Counted from the stretch's first letter, positions 1 through 6,893 are shown. The stretch: 6,909 bases of DNA from Synechococcaceae bacterium Bin_79_3 (GCA_009914645.1 VFLB01000036.1:1-6909); one strand, 5' to 3'. Notes: generated by a model not told the origin, from the sequence alone. A program made the numbers and translations.

Positions 1-326
1 CCAAGAATCTTGGTGTTTTAGTTGCACTGTTTGAAAGAGCAGTGGGTCTTTACGGAGAGCTGGTAGACGTTAATGCATACCATCAGCCTGGCGTGGAGGC
101 CGGCAAAAAAGCAGCTGCTGAAATCCTTTCTCTGCAAAAACAAGTTGAATCCATATTGCAGGATGGCGCTGAAAGATCGATTCAGCAAATTTCCCTTGAA
201 TTATCAAATGCAAATGCAAGTGAGGCTATTTTCTTTATTCTCCGTCATCTTTGTGGTAATTCTCGTGGTTTAAAAGTTAGTGGCAACTGGTCTGAACCAG
301 AGAGTCTTCGTTTTCAAAAAAATTAA
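1..326 (+). CDS. pgi: Glucose-6-phosphate isomerase, C-terminal fragment (5' end outside window)
   Basis: This is the last 107 residues of glucose-6-phosphate isomerase, the cytosolic enzyme that interconverts glucose-6-phosphate and fructose-6-phosphate. The first complete codon is at 3-5 and the frame is open to the left edge, so the gene starts outside the window. The stretch GELVDVNAYHQPGVEAGK (about bases 54-107) fits the second family signature, [FY]-[DNTH]-Q-x-G-V-E-x(2)-K, whose last Lys is an active-site residue. The following AAAEIL helix and the ending with ILRHLCGN are typical of cyanobacterial Pgi as I know it. The GTG at 42 is an internal Val codon, not a start. The stop is TAA at 324-326. 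The transporter start lies only 7 bases downstream, suggesting cotranscription. Confidence 0.93.
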   Translation, partial: KNLGVLVALFERAVGLYGELVDVNAYHQPGVEAGKKAAAEILSLQKQVESILQDGAERSIQQISLELSNANASEAIFFILRHLCGNSRGLKVSGNWSEPESLRFQKN

Positions 327-333
327 AACAACA

Positions 334-1758
334 ATGAAACGAACTGTTCAGGCTTACATCGAAGAAATTCCAACTTGGCAAGATGGCTCTTCAATGGGCG
401 AGGCCCCACTTTCAGCTATGCAGTGGCTGGTGTGGAGCCTTGCTACAGCAGGGAAGTTTTTTGAAGGTTTAATTGTATTTATGGGTGGTATTGCTCTTCC
501 TTTAGTGTCTGATCAGTTTTCAATTGATCAAACAGGTAAGGGATTAATAACGGCAGCAACTTTAGCTGGAATACTTATAGGGGCTTTGTTGTTAGGTGGT
601 TTGGCTGATCGCTTTGGTCGCAAGCCTGTTTTTATTGGTGAGATGCTGTTGTTGTTGGTTGGTTTACTTGGCGCTTCGTTTAGTTCTAGCAGCGAAGCCC
701 TTATTTTTTGGTTGTTTGTGATGGGCTTAGCCCTTGGGGCTGATTACCCAACAGCCCATCTGGTTATTTCGGAAAGTATCCCTGCTTCAATAAGAGGGCG
801 GATGGTTTTAGGTGCCTTTAGCTTTCAAGCGCTCGGTGCAGTAATTGGAACTGCAATTAGTGCAATATTGCTTAGTGCAAAACCCGAACTAAGTACTTGG
901 AGAATATTTTATTTATTACCTGTTATTCCTGTTGCCCTAGTGGCTTGGGGAAGGTTGTTTTTACCTGAAAGCAGCCACTGGTTGCTTAGTAAAGGACATC
1001 TCACTAAAGCTGAGAAACACTTGCGCAAACTTTTAAATAGACAAGATATTGAATTACTAAAACTAGAAATTGCTGAAGAAGGTTCCCTAAAAAATTCTTC
1101 TACTAATTGGAATAGTTTGTTTAATGGTAAACAGCTACGTTCCACTATCCTTGCCTCGGTGCCTTGGTTCCTTCAGGATATATCAACTTATGGCATTGGA
1201 ATCTTTACTCCCATCATCATTGCTTCTGCTTTTGGAGCGCAGGCACAGGAGCACAATATTGCGGCGCTTATTCATAATGATTTACTTGGTGCAAAAGGTA
1301 CAGCGTTAGTCGATGTAGGCTTTTTAATTGGCATTGGTTTTGCAATTTGGCTTTCGGATAAACTTGGTAGGATTCCTTTGCAGATTGCAGGATTTGTAGG
1401 TTGTTCTATCGGTTTAATACTTGCTGCATTTGGAAGTAACCCAGATTCTTATAATTTTGTTTTAATACTACTTGGCTTCTTTTTGTTCCAGTTCATGACA
1501 AATCTTGGCCCAAATTCTCAAACTTACTTAATAGCGGGTGAAGTGTTCCCAACGAAAATAAGAGGTATTGGAGCTGGTTTTGCCGCTGCTTGTGGAAAAG
1601 TTGGTGCTGTTATTACAGCGTTCTTCTTTCCAGCACTACTGAGCAATATTGGGGCTGAACGTTTATTGCCTCTGCTGGCTTTGGTTTCATTGGTTGGCGC
1701 TTTGGTTACCTGGCTATATCGAGTGGAAACAAAGGGGGTAAATCTTGAAACGATTTGA
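334..1758 (+). CDS. MFS transporter, phosphate:H+ symporter (PHS)-like
   Basis: Integral inner-membrane permease of the major facilitator superfamily, 474 residues from the chosen ATG, with about 12 hydrophobic segments and a hydrophilic central loop at residues 211-270. Visible motifs are the loop 2-3 motif GGLADRFGRKP (88-98), its second-half copy SDKLGR (341-346), GADYPT (135-140), ESIPASIRGR (147-156), PESSHWLL (211-218) and GEVFPTKIRG (402-411) followed by AACGKVGA. The TM7 string WFLQDISTY (278-286) and NLGPN (390-394) resemble the Pht1/Pho84 phosphate symporters rather than sugar porters, so inorganic phosphate or a similar anion is the best substrate guess. That is inference. An open frame runs back to a GTG at 280, but it overlaps the pgi tail by 47 bases. 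ATG 334, 7 bases after the pgi stop, is preferred although no clear ribosome site precedes it; ATG 394 is also possible. Probably transcribed with pgi. Confidence 0.88.
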   Translation: MKRTVQAYIEEIPTWQDGSSMGEAPLSAMQWLVWSLATAGKFFEGLIVFMGGIALPLVSDQFSIDQTGKGLITAATLAGILIGALLLGGLADRFGRKPVFIGEMLLLLVGLLGASFSSSSEALIFWLFVMGLALGADYPTAHLVISESIPASIRGRMVLGAFSFQALGAVIGTAISAILLSAKPELSTWRIFYLLPVIPVALVAWGRLFLPESSHWLLSKGHLTKAEKHLRKLLNRQDIELLKLEIAEEGSLKNSSTNWNSLFNGKQLRSTILASVPWFLQDISTYGIGIFTPIIIASAFGAQAQEHNIAALIHNDLLGAKGTALVDVGFLIGIGFAIWLSDKLGRIPLQIAGFVGCSIGLILAAFGSNPDSYNFVLILLGFFLFQFMTNLGPNSQTYLIAGEVFPTKIRGIGAGFAAACGKVGAVITAFFFPALLSNIGAERLLPLLALVSLVGALVTWLYRVETKGVNLETI

Positions 1759-1773
1759 GTATAAATTAATAGC

Positions 1774-1809
1774 CCTTATAAAATAGACCTTATAAATTTT
1801 ACTTTTTAA
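1774..1809 (+). terminator. Weak AT-rich hairpin / tandem repeat after the transporter
   Basis: The 47-base gap between the convergent transporter and HAD genes carries CCTTATAAA twice (1774-1782 and 1788-1796). The two TTATAA cores can pair as a 6-bp A+T-only stem with an 8-base loop, followed by a T-rich run (ATTTTACTTTTT). This could be a weak factor-independent terminator for the plus-strand unit. The stem has no G-C pairs, so the call is tentative. Confidence 0.25.
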
Positions 1810-2468
1810 ATTGGCACATCTGCAAGTTTTGTAAGCATTTGTACCCTATCTGGATAATCTTTTACCCCAAGGCCTGGCGCCGGTAGCACGAATACTTCGC
1901 ATCCTGCAGTTAAAGCCGCAATTGCTCCAGCGGGTGAATCCTCAAAAGCCCAACAATTGGAAGCTGGTATACCTAGTTGACGGGCAGCTTCTAGAAAGAG
2001 GTCTGGAGCTGGTTTACCTTTTTTTATTGATGAATCGTCGCCATGTACCCGCACAGTAATTTGCTCTAGCCAAGGATGTGGTTTTGTTTTAATTGCTACA
2101 GCCTCCCGACCGCTGCTGGTAGCTATTGCCATGGGAATATTTTTTTGTTGGCAACAGGCCACAAGATCTGATGCACCAGTCATCGCTTTTGCGTGGGCTA
2201 CCAAGCTTTGAGAAATTGGTTGCTGAATTGCTAATAGTTCAGCGGTTGATATTCCTAGGTTTAATTTTTTTATCACTGCGGTTGCATTATCAATGCGATT
2301 TCGTCCCCTTAATTCCATCAAAAGCAATGGGGAAATAGAAGCACCAAAATATTCGATGCTTTCCCGCCAGGCCTGGCTATGCAGCGGTTCGGTATCCAGC
2401 AAGAGACCATCAAGATCAAACAGGCAGGCGTATGGCTGCGCTTGCCTCAAGTTGTGGAACACAGCCAT
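1806..2468 (-). CDS. HAD superfamily hydrolase (subfamily IA, beta-phosphoglucomutase/phosphatase-like)
   Basis: Predicted cytosolic phosphatase or phosphomutase of 220 residues, a normal length for the family. All four HAD motifs are present: DLDGLLLDTE (nucleophile Asp18, acid/base Asp20), IATSS (Thr117/Ser118), GKPAPD (Lys152) and FEDSPAG (Glu176/Asp177, Mg binding). Residues about 28-95 form a helical C1-type cap, as in beta-phosphoglucomutase, YniC-type sugar phosphatases and GS1-like nucleotide phosphatases. The true substrate cannot be told from sequence. The frame extends upstream to an ATG at 2489 and a TTG at 2513. I chose ATG 2468 because it places the first beta strand about 13 residues in, as usual for the family, but no ribosome site settles it. 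It is divergent from acs and convergent with the transporter. Confidence 0.85.
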   Translation of the reverse strand: MAVFHNLRQAQPYACLFDLDGLLLDTEPLHSQAWRESIEYFGASISPLLLMELRGRNRIDNATAVIKKLNLGISTAELLAIQQPISQSLVAHAKAMTGASDLVACCQQKNIPMAIATSSGREAVAIKTKPHPWLEQITVRVHGDDSSIKKGKPAPDLFLEAARQLGIPASNCWAFEDSPAGAIAALTAGCEVFVLPAPGLGVKDYPDRVQMLTKLADVPI

Positions 2469-2510
2469 AAAAACGGCAATTGATGCCATATTGACCGCTG
2501 ATCTCGCTTT

Positions 2511-2570
2511 CAAGGGGGCAGCCCTTGTCGGTTAGATAACTGTTTAATCAACAACGCAGGCTTCCCCCTT
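2511..2570 (+). promoter_or_regulatory. Inverted repeats in the acs upstream region
   Basis: CAAGGG (2511-2516) and CCCTTG (2522-2527) form a perfect 6-bp inverted repeat with a 5-base loop. The same G-run, AAGGGGG (2512-2518), is also a perfect 7-base complement of CCCCCTT (2564-2570), which ends 5 bases before the acs ATG. The two pairings exclude each other, and the second would cover the ribosome-binding region. This could be a leader switch or a protein-binding site shared by the divergent genes, or it may be chance. I saw no convincing promoter boxes here. Confidence 0.3.
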
Positions 2571-2575
2571 CAGCG

Positions 2576-4546
2576 ATGACAGACACATCAATTGAATCTG
2601 TTCTCAAGGAAAAGCGCCTATTTCAGCCGCCTGAGGCTCTAGCGGAGCAGGCAACGATTGGAAATATGGAGAGCTACCGCAAGCTGGCAGAGGAAGCTGA
2701 GGCTGAGCCAGAACTGTTTTGGCGTCGCTTAGCCAACCAAGAACTTCACTGGTTTAGCCCATTCCATGAGGTGCTCAATTGGAGCAACCCACCTTTTGCT
2801 CGCTGGTTTGAGGGGGGCACCACCAATATTTCCTACAACTGCCTCGATCGCCATCTTCTCGGCCCCAAGGCTGATAAGCGGGCATTGATATGGGAGGGGG
2901 AGCCAGGTGACACGCGCATTTTTAGCTATCGCCAACTGCATACGGAGGTTTGCAAGGCTGCAAATGCCCTTAAGGCTCTTGGCATTAAGAAGGGCGATTT
3001 GGTTGCTCTTTATATGCCAATGGTGCCTGAGGCTGCTATTTCGATGTTGGCCTGCGCCCGCATTGGTGCGGCTCATTCGGTAGTTTTTGGCGGATTTTCT
3101 GCAGAGGCTTTGCGTGATCGTATTAATGATGGCGAGGCCAAATTAGTAATTACAGCCGACGGTGGATTTCGCAAAGACAAAGCCGTGGCTCTTAAACCCG
3201 CCGTTGATGCAGCCATAGCTCAAGGCTGCCCAACTGTTGCAAAGGTTTTAGTTGTGCAACGCACCGGTGAAGCAATAGCTATGCAGGCTGGGCGAGATCA
3301 TTGGTGGCATGAAATTGTTGATATCCAGCAACACCATTGTGAGGCTGAAGAGATGCAAAGTGAAGATCGTTTATTTGTGCTTTATACATCGGGTTCCACC
3401 GGAAAGCCAAAGGGCGTTGTTCATAGCACCGCTGGATATAATCTCTGGGCACATCTCACATTCCAATGGATTTTTGATCTCAAAGAGGATGATATTCACT
3501 GGTGCACTGCAGACATTGGCTGGATAACAGGTCATAGTTATATTGTTTACGGCCCATTATCAAATGGGGCGACAACATTAATGTATGAGGGTGCACCGAG
3601 AGTTTCCAATCCTGGTGCTTTTTGGGAAATCATCCAAAAACATAAAGTGAGTTTGTTCTATACAGCTCCAACTGCAATACGTGCATTTATGAAAAGTGGA
3701 AGAGAGGTACCCGATCAATTCGATATGAGCTCCTTACGAATTCTTGGCACCGTTGGTGAACCGATAAATCCCGAGGCTTGGATGTGGTATCGCGATGTTA
3801 TTGGTTCTAACCGCTGCCCGATTATTGATACTTGGTGGCAAACAGAAACCGGCGGTGTAATGATTAGTCCGCTTCCCGCTGCAACACCAACAAAACCTGG
3901 TTCAGCAACCTTGCCATTGCCGGGAATTTCAGCAGCTATTATGAATGGCGACGCTGAGATTGTGCAACAAAATGAAGGTGGTTATCTTGTAATCTTGCGG
4001 CCTTGGCCAGGAATGATGCGCAATATACAGGGAGATCCTGATCGATTCTGTTCTAATTATTGGAGATATTTAAAACCAGCGGATGGTTCATATGTTTATT
4101 TTGCTGGTGATGGTGCCCGTAAGGATGAGGATGGATATTTTTGGGTGATGGGCAGGGTAGATGATGTGATCAATGTGTCTGGTCATCGCTTAGGCAGTAT
4201 GGAAATTGAATCTGCTCTTGTGAGCCATCCTGCGGTTGCAGAGGCTGCCGTTGTTGGGCGTTTTGATGAATTAAAAGGTGAGGCGATTGTCGCCTTCGTT
4301 ACGCTTCAATCGGGCTGCAGTGGCAATGAAAAACTAATTGCTGAATTAAGAGCTCATGTAGGTAAGGAAATTGGTGCTATCGCCAAGCCTGATGCTATTA
4401 ATTTTAGTGATTCGTTGCCAAAAACTCGCAGTGGCAAGATCATGCGGCGCATTCTTCGTGCATTGGCATCTGGGGAAGAGATAAGCGGCGACACAAGCAC
4501 CCTTGAGGACCGTTCGGTTCTTGATCAGTTGCGCAGTGATGCTTGA
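2576..4546 (+). CDS. acs: Acetyl-CoA synthetase (AMP-forming)
   Basis: Cytosolic ligase that activates acetate with ATP and CoA to acetyl-CoA through acetyl-AMP. At 656 residues it is full length for the family. Landmarks in order: N-terminal ACS region with [18 protein letters not shown] (78-94), nucleotide P-loop [10 protein letters not shown] (271-280), [10 protein letters not shown] (311-320), [12 protein letters not shown] (391-402), [10 protein letters not shown] (418-427) with the Trp that limits the acyl pocket to acetate, [11 protein letters not shown] (511-521), the hinge region [13 protein letters not shown] (526-538), and [11 protein letters not shown] (615-625). Lys621 is the catalytic lysine that is acetylated to switch off bacterial Acs, so post-translational control is possible; no Pat or CobB gene is seen here. 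The ATG at 2576 is the natural family start; no strong Shine-Dalgarno precedes it. The 3' end overlaps the opposing DUF1350 gene by 22 bases. Confidence 0.97.
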   Translation: MTDTSIESVLKEKRLFQPPEALAEQATIGNMESYRKLAEEAEAEPELFWRRLANQELHWFSPFHEVLNWSNPPFARWFEGGTTNISYNCLDRHLLGPKADKRALIWEGEPGDTRIFSYRQLHTEVCKAANALKALGIKKGDLVALYMPMVPEAAISMLACARIGAAHSVVFGGFSAEALRDRINDGEAKLVITADGGFRKDKAVALKPAVDAAIAQGCPTVAKVLVVQRTGEAIAMQAGRDHWWHEIVDIQQHHCEAEEMQSEDRLFVLYTSGSTGKPKGVVHSTAGYNLWAHLTFQWIFDLKEDDIHWCTADIGWITGHSYIVYGPLSNGATTLMYEGAPRVSNPGAFWEIIQKHKVSLFYTAPTAIRAFMKSGREVPDQFDMSSLRILGTVGEPINPEAWMWYRDVIGSNRCPIIDTWWQTETGGVMISPLPAATPTKPGSATLPLPGISAAIMNGDAEIVQQNEGGYLVILRPWPGMMRNIQGDPDRFCSNYWRYLKPADGSYVYFAGDGARKDEDGYFWVMGRVDDVINVSGHRLGSMEIESALVSHPAVAEAAVVGRFDELKGEAIVAFVTLQSGCSGNEKLIAELRAHVGKEIGAIAKPDAINFSDSLPKTRSGKIMRRILRALASGEEISGDTSTLEDRSVLDQLRSDA

Positions 4547-5253
4547 GAATTCCACCATTCGGTAATACTTACTGCTAATCGATTTAATTCACGCTGGCGC
4601 GCGCCATCAGTAATGCCGCCAAAAAATTGTTGTCTCAATCCAGCGCTAGCGGGGGTGAGATGATCACCTGCCAGTTCCAGCTGCTTGATAGAACTATTAT
4701 CTAATTTGTTAAGGTAGCTATATAATATTTGGCTTTGATCTAATTGATCATCACGAAATTTTATTATCAATTGCTGTTTTGGGCCAAGAACTTTTGAAAT
4801 TATCTCCAAGGTTTCTGCAGGTGCCGGACTAAATTCACTTACTATTCCAAAGCGAGGAGCCAATTCACTCAATAATGGAATTGACCGTTCGGCTGAAAAA
4901 TTATTAAAGCTCATATGCACTTGGCCTTTACATCCCCGCCCTTGATCGGGTGCTAACAGATGTAATTTGCAACCCATGCTATGCCCAACCCTCAAGCAAG
5001 GTAACTTAATCTCTTGTTCTTGTTGAATCTTGCGAAATGAACGCCATGCTTCTACCGCAAGAAACTGATGATCAAAATTTGGCACAAAAGGCCAGCAATG
5101 CACCAGCCAGCCTTGCTTAGTTAATGCTTCTAGAAGCCTTCGATAACTTAATTGTGGTGTAGCACCAAGGCCACTACCTCCTATGAATTGGAGTATTGCT
5201 TTAGGGTTACTTGGCCTGGATACCCAAATATCACCAAGTTGTTGCCACGACAT
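4525..5253 (-). CDS. DUF1350 family alpha/beta-hydrolase of unknown function
   Basis: A 242-residue predicted soluble alpha/beta-hydrolase-fold protein of the DUF1350 family, found in cyanobacteria and plants; no reaction is established that I know of. Signs of the fold are [20 protein letters not shown] (23-42, the oxyanion-loop region), the nucleophile elbow GHSMG (90-94, Ser92) continuing as CKLHLL, the SFNNFSA segment (115-121) typical of the family, an acidic stretch FRDDQLD (166-172) that may hold the catalytic acid, and GDHLTP (196-201) with candidate catalytic His198. A complete Ser-Asp-His triad is therefore plausible, which favours a hydrolase over a dead homologue. There is no signal peptide. 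Its ATG shares one base with the bcp stop (TGATG), so translation is probably coupled to bcp. Its 3' end overlaps acs tail to tail. Confidence 0.9.
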   Translation of the reverse strand: MSWQQLGDIWVSRPSNPKAILQFIGGSGLGATPQLSYRRLLEALTKQGWLVHCWPFVPNFDHQFLAVEAWRSFRKIQQEQEIKLPCLRVGHSMGCKLHLLAPDQGRGCKGQVHMSFNNFSAERSIPLLSELAPRFGIVSEFSPAPAETLEIISKVLGPKQQLIIKFRDDQLDQSQILYSYLNKLDNSSIKQLELAGDHLTPASAGLRQQFFGGITDGARQRELNRLAVSITEWWNSQASLRN

Positions 5254-5708
5254 CAGGAACCAAGCTGCTCTAAAATAGATTTTGAATTTGAAACGTGGCC
5301 GTTTGCATCTAGCATTGCGTTGAAAATCAAGCGAACGATCTGTTCTTTATCAATTACATATGTTACCCGTCCAGGAAGAACAATTAATGAGCGAGGCACC
5401 CCAAAAATTTCGCGCAATTTATTTTTCTCATCTACTAATAAGGGGAAAGGTAATTGATGTCTATCGGCAAAGCGACGATGGCTCGATGCCCCGTCGCCAC
5501 TAACACCCCACACCTCAGCATTTAGACCTTGGAATATTGGATATTGATCTCGAAAAGCACATGCTTCCATAGTGCAACCAGGAGTGTCGTCTTTTGGATA
5601 AAAGAACAGCACTAGTGCTTTTGCTCCAAGTGTATTTAGAGATCTCTCAACACCGTTTTGATCTTTGAGGCTGAAGGCGGGGACCTTGTCTCCAACTCTT
5701 ATTGACAC
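5253..5708 (-). CDS. bcp: Thioredoxin-dependent peroxiredoxin, Bcp/PrxQ type
   Basis: Thiol peroxidase that reduces H2O2 and organic hydroperoxides using thioredoxin, 151 residues with the chosen start. The peroxidatic motif PKDDTPGC (38-45) gives Cys45, and the resolving Cys50 lies five residues on (CTMEAC), the atypical two-Cys PrxQ arrangement of E. coli Bcp. Arg114 in PGRVTYVID is the conserved active-site arginine. The frame runs upstream to ATGs at 5756 and 5792, adding 16 or 28 residues unlike any Bcp N-terminus; the longer one also overlaps the divergent exonuclease. GTG 5708 gives MSIRVGDKVPAFSL, which matches the usual family start and the 150-156 residue length, so it is preferred although no ribosome site is visible. 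It is the first gene of a two-gene unit with the DUF1350 hydrolase. Confidence 0.9.
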   Translation of the reverse strand: MSIRVGDKVPAFSLKDQNGVERSLNTLGAKALVLFFYPKDDTPGCTMEACAFRDQYPIFQGLNAEVWGVSGDGASSHRRFADRHQLPFPLLVDEKNKLREIFGVPRSLIVLPGRVTYVIDKEQIVRLIFNAMLDANGHVSNSKSILEQLGS

Positions 5709-5759
5709 AGGACAAACGTGAGGGCTTACTGAGAGGATAGGTGGAGCGAACTGCATTCC

Positions 5760-6533
5760 ATGGCCGATATGGAGCTTCCCGCTTGGCAGCAACCCAGTTT
5801 GTTAACTGCCTTGGCCATGCCGCCTCCAGTGTTTCTGCCAAAGCAGTTATTGATTATTGATGTTGAAACAACAGGGTTAGAGCCGGATCTTTTCGAGTGC
5901 CTTGAAGTGGGAGCAATTCTTTTTTCTGTTCCACACCGCTCGGTGTTAAGCCAGCTTTCTTTTTTGCTCCCCGTAAGCGCTAACCCAGCTGTTGCAGTGA
6001 ATGGCATTAATCCACTAGCAACGCAGGAACCCCAACCTTGGCAGCAATGTTTGCTTTTACTTGAGGCGATGGCCCGCGATGCTCAGCTAGCAGTAGCCCA
6101 CAACGCCTCATTTGATCGTCGTTGGTTTGGTTGCGGGGTATTACCTGAGCTTTTCATGCCTTGGTTATGCACTATGGAGGATATTGCTTGGCCAAAATCC
6201 CTTGGACTCCGCCCAAGGCCCTCGTTAAGAGATTTAGCTCTTGCCTTTGCGGTTCCTGTATGGGCTGCTCATCGAGCTCTAACCGATTGCATTTATTTAG
6301 CCCAAGTATTTGAACGCTGTGATGATCTAGAAAGTATGTTGCTTGAAGCTCTTGAACCGCGTCAACTATATCGAGCCCAAGTGAGCTATAGCCAACGCCA
6401 ACTTGCTAAGGATGCGGGGTTTCGCTGGAACGAACCTGTGCGAGGGGCTTGGACCAGACGTTTGAGCGAAAGGCAATTAAAAAATATGGATTTACCTTTT
6501 GAAGCAGAACCTGTTGAAAAAGAAGTGGCTTAA
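5760..6533 (+). CDS. DEDDh 3'-5' exonuclease (DnaQ/RNase T fold) with small C-terminal module
   Basis: A 257-residue predicted metal-dependent 3'-5' exonuclease acting on DNA or RNA ends in the cytosol. The exonuclease motifs are ExoI DVETTG (Asp34, Glu36), ExoII AHNASFDRRWF (Asp119) and ExoIII AHRALTDC (His171, Asp176), giving a full DEDDh set. It is a stand-alone protein of the DnaQ-like superfamily seen widely in cyanobacteria, not obviously the replicative epsilon subunit. After the catalytic domain (about 29-190), residues 200-245 carry a second conserved-looking unit with AKDAGFRWNEPVRGAWTRRL, resembling small domains appended to other exonucleases. The ATG at 5760 is used; GGAG at 5743-5746 is 13 bases away, long for a ribosome site, and ATGs at 5769 and 5817 are alternatives. 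It is divergent from bcp, and its stop is 2 bases from the opposing petF stop. Confidence 0.87.
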   Translation: MADMELPAWQQPSLLTALAMPPPVFLPKQLLIIDVETTGLEPDLFECLEVGAILFSVPHRSVLSQLSFLLPVSANPAVAVNGINPLATQEPQPWQQCLLLLEAMARDAQLAVAHNASFDRRWFGCGVLPELFMPWLCTMEDIAWPKSLGLRPRPSLRDLALAFAVPVWAAHRALTDCIYLAQVFERCDDLESMLLEALEPRQLYRAQVSYSQRQLAKDAGFRWNEPVRGAWTRRLSERQLKNMDLPFEAEPVEKEVA

Positions 6534-6535
6534 AG

Positions 6536-6820
6536 TTAGCTGATTTCTGCTGCTGCATTGCTTTTGATTAAGCAATCAGCAGTGGGATAACTCACGCAGA
6601 GCAAGGCATACCCTTTTTCCATTTGAGCATCGTCTAAAAAACTTTGATCTGCTTGATCTACCGCACCGCTGAGCAACTTACCTGCACAGGTGGAACAGGC
6701 TCCAGCCCTGCATGAATAGGGCAGATCAACACCTGCTTCATCGGCTGCATCAAGGATGTAACTGTCGTCTGCGCATGAAAAACTTTTGCCGCCATCAATT
6801 GTGATTGTGTAGCTAGCCAT
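6536..6820 (-). CDS. petF: Plant-type [2Fe-2S] ferredoxin
   Basis: Small soluble acidic electron carrier of 94 residues, near the usual 95-99 of photosynthetic ferredoxins. It takes electrons from photosystem I and passes them to FNR, nitrite and sulfite reduction, thioredoxin reductase and similar acceptors. The cluster ligands are Cys37, Cys42 and Cys45 (CRAGACSTC) and Cys75 (LLCVSYP), the classical C-x4-C-x2-C...C spacing. Cys16 and Cys83 are extra. Acidic residues are spread over the surface, as expected for FNR docking. The ATG at 6818-6820 starts MASYTITI, the standard N-terminus. Several petF paralogues usually exist in cyanobacteria, so whether this is the main photosynthetic one cannot be decided here. 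A candidate promoter and an upstream terminator suggest it is transcribed alone. Confidence 0.96.
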   Translation of the reverse strand: MASYTITIDGGKSFSCADDSYILDAADEAGVDLPYSCRAGACSTCAGKLLSGAVDQADQSFLDDAQMEKGYALLCVSYPTADCLIKSNAAAEIS

Positions 6821-6841
6821 AGTTCAAAACATCAGCACCTT

Positions 6842-6871
6842 TTAATAGCAGAATTTTCAATTAATTGGCAA
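6842..6871 (-). promoter_or_regulatory. Candidate sigma70-type promoter of petF
   Basis: On the minus strand TTGCCA (6871-6866, five of six matches to TTGACA) is followed after 18 bases by TATTAA (6847-6842, four of six matches to TATAAT) with a TGC just before it, an extended -10 form. A start about 7 bases further on would give a leader of roughly 15 nt before the petF ATG. Placement right after the upstream terminator supports the call; the match itself is moderate. Confidence 0.4.
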
Positions 6872-6893
6872 AAAAAAACCGGTATTACCGGTT
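6870..6893 (-). terminator. Rho-independent terminator of a minus-strand gene beyond the right edge
   Basis: AACCGGT (6877-6883) and ACCGGTT (6887-6893) form a perfect 7-bp stem with a 3-base loop. Read on the minus strand the stem runs into an unbroken T tract (A's at 6870-6878 on the plus strand), the classic intrinsic terminator form. On the plus strand it is followed by TTGTTTTAA and might also act weakly in that direction, but no plus-strand gene ends here. It should insulate petF from the gene upstream of it. Confidence 0.75.

Noticed and set aside
334..1758. Low G+C of the transporter gene as a sign of recent horizontal transfer
   Set aside because: The adjacent pgi tail and parts of the DUF1350 gene are about equally AT-rich (28-32% in sampled lines), so the transporter does not stand out, and no mobile element or repeat flanks it.
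1806..2513. HAD gene starting at TTG 2513 or ATG 2489
   Set aside because: These starts add 7-15 residues with no family support; ATG 2468 gives the usual spacing to the DLDG motif. ATG 2489 cannot be fully excluded.
2729..3076. Long minus-strand open frame inside acs
   Set aside because: It lies fully within the strongly conserved acs coding sequence, and its translation has no recognisable domain; it is a shadow frame.
5152..5457. Plus-strand frame across the bcp-DUF1350 junction
   Set aside because: It is antisense to two well-supported genes and its translation has low-complexity, non-conserved character.
5726..6007. Minus-strand frame under the exonuclease start, possible longer leader gene for bcp
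   Set aside because: It covers the ExoI motif region on the other strand, has no family features, and is explained by the exonuclease coding sequence.
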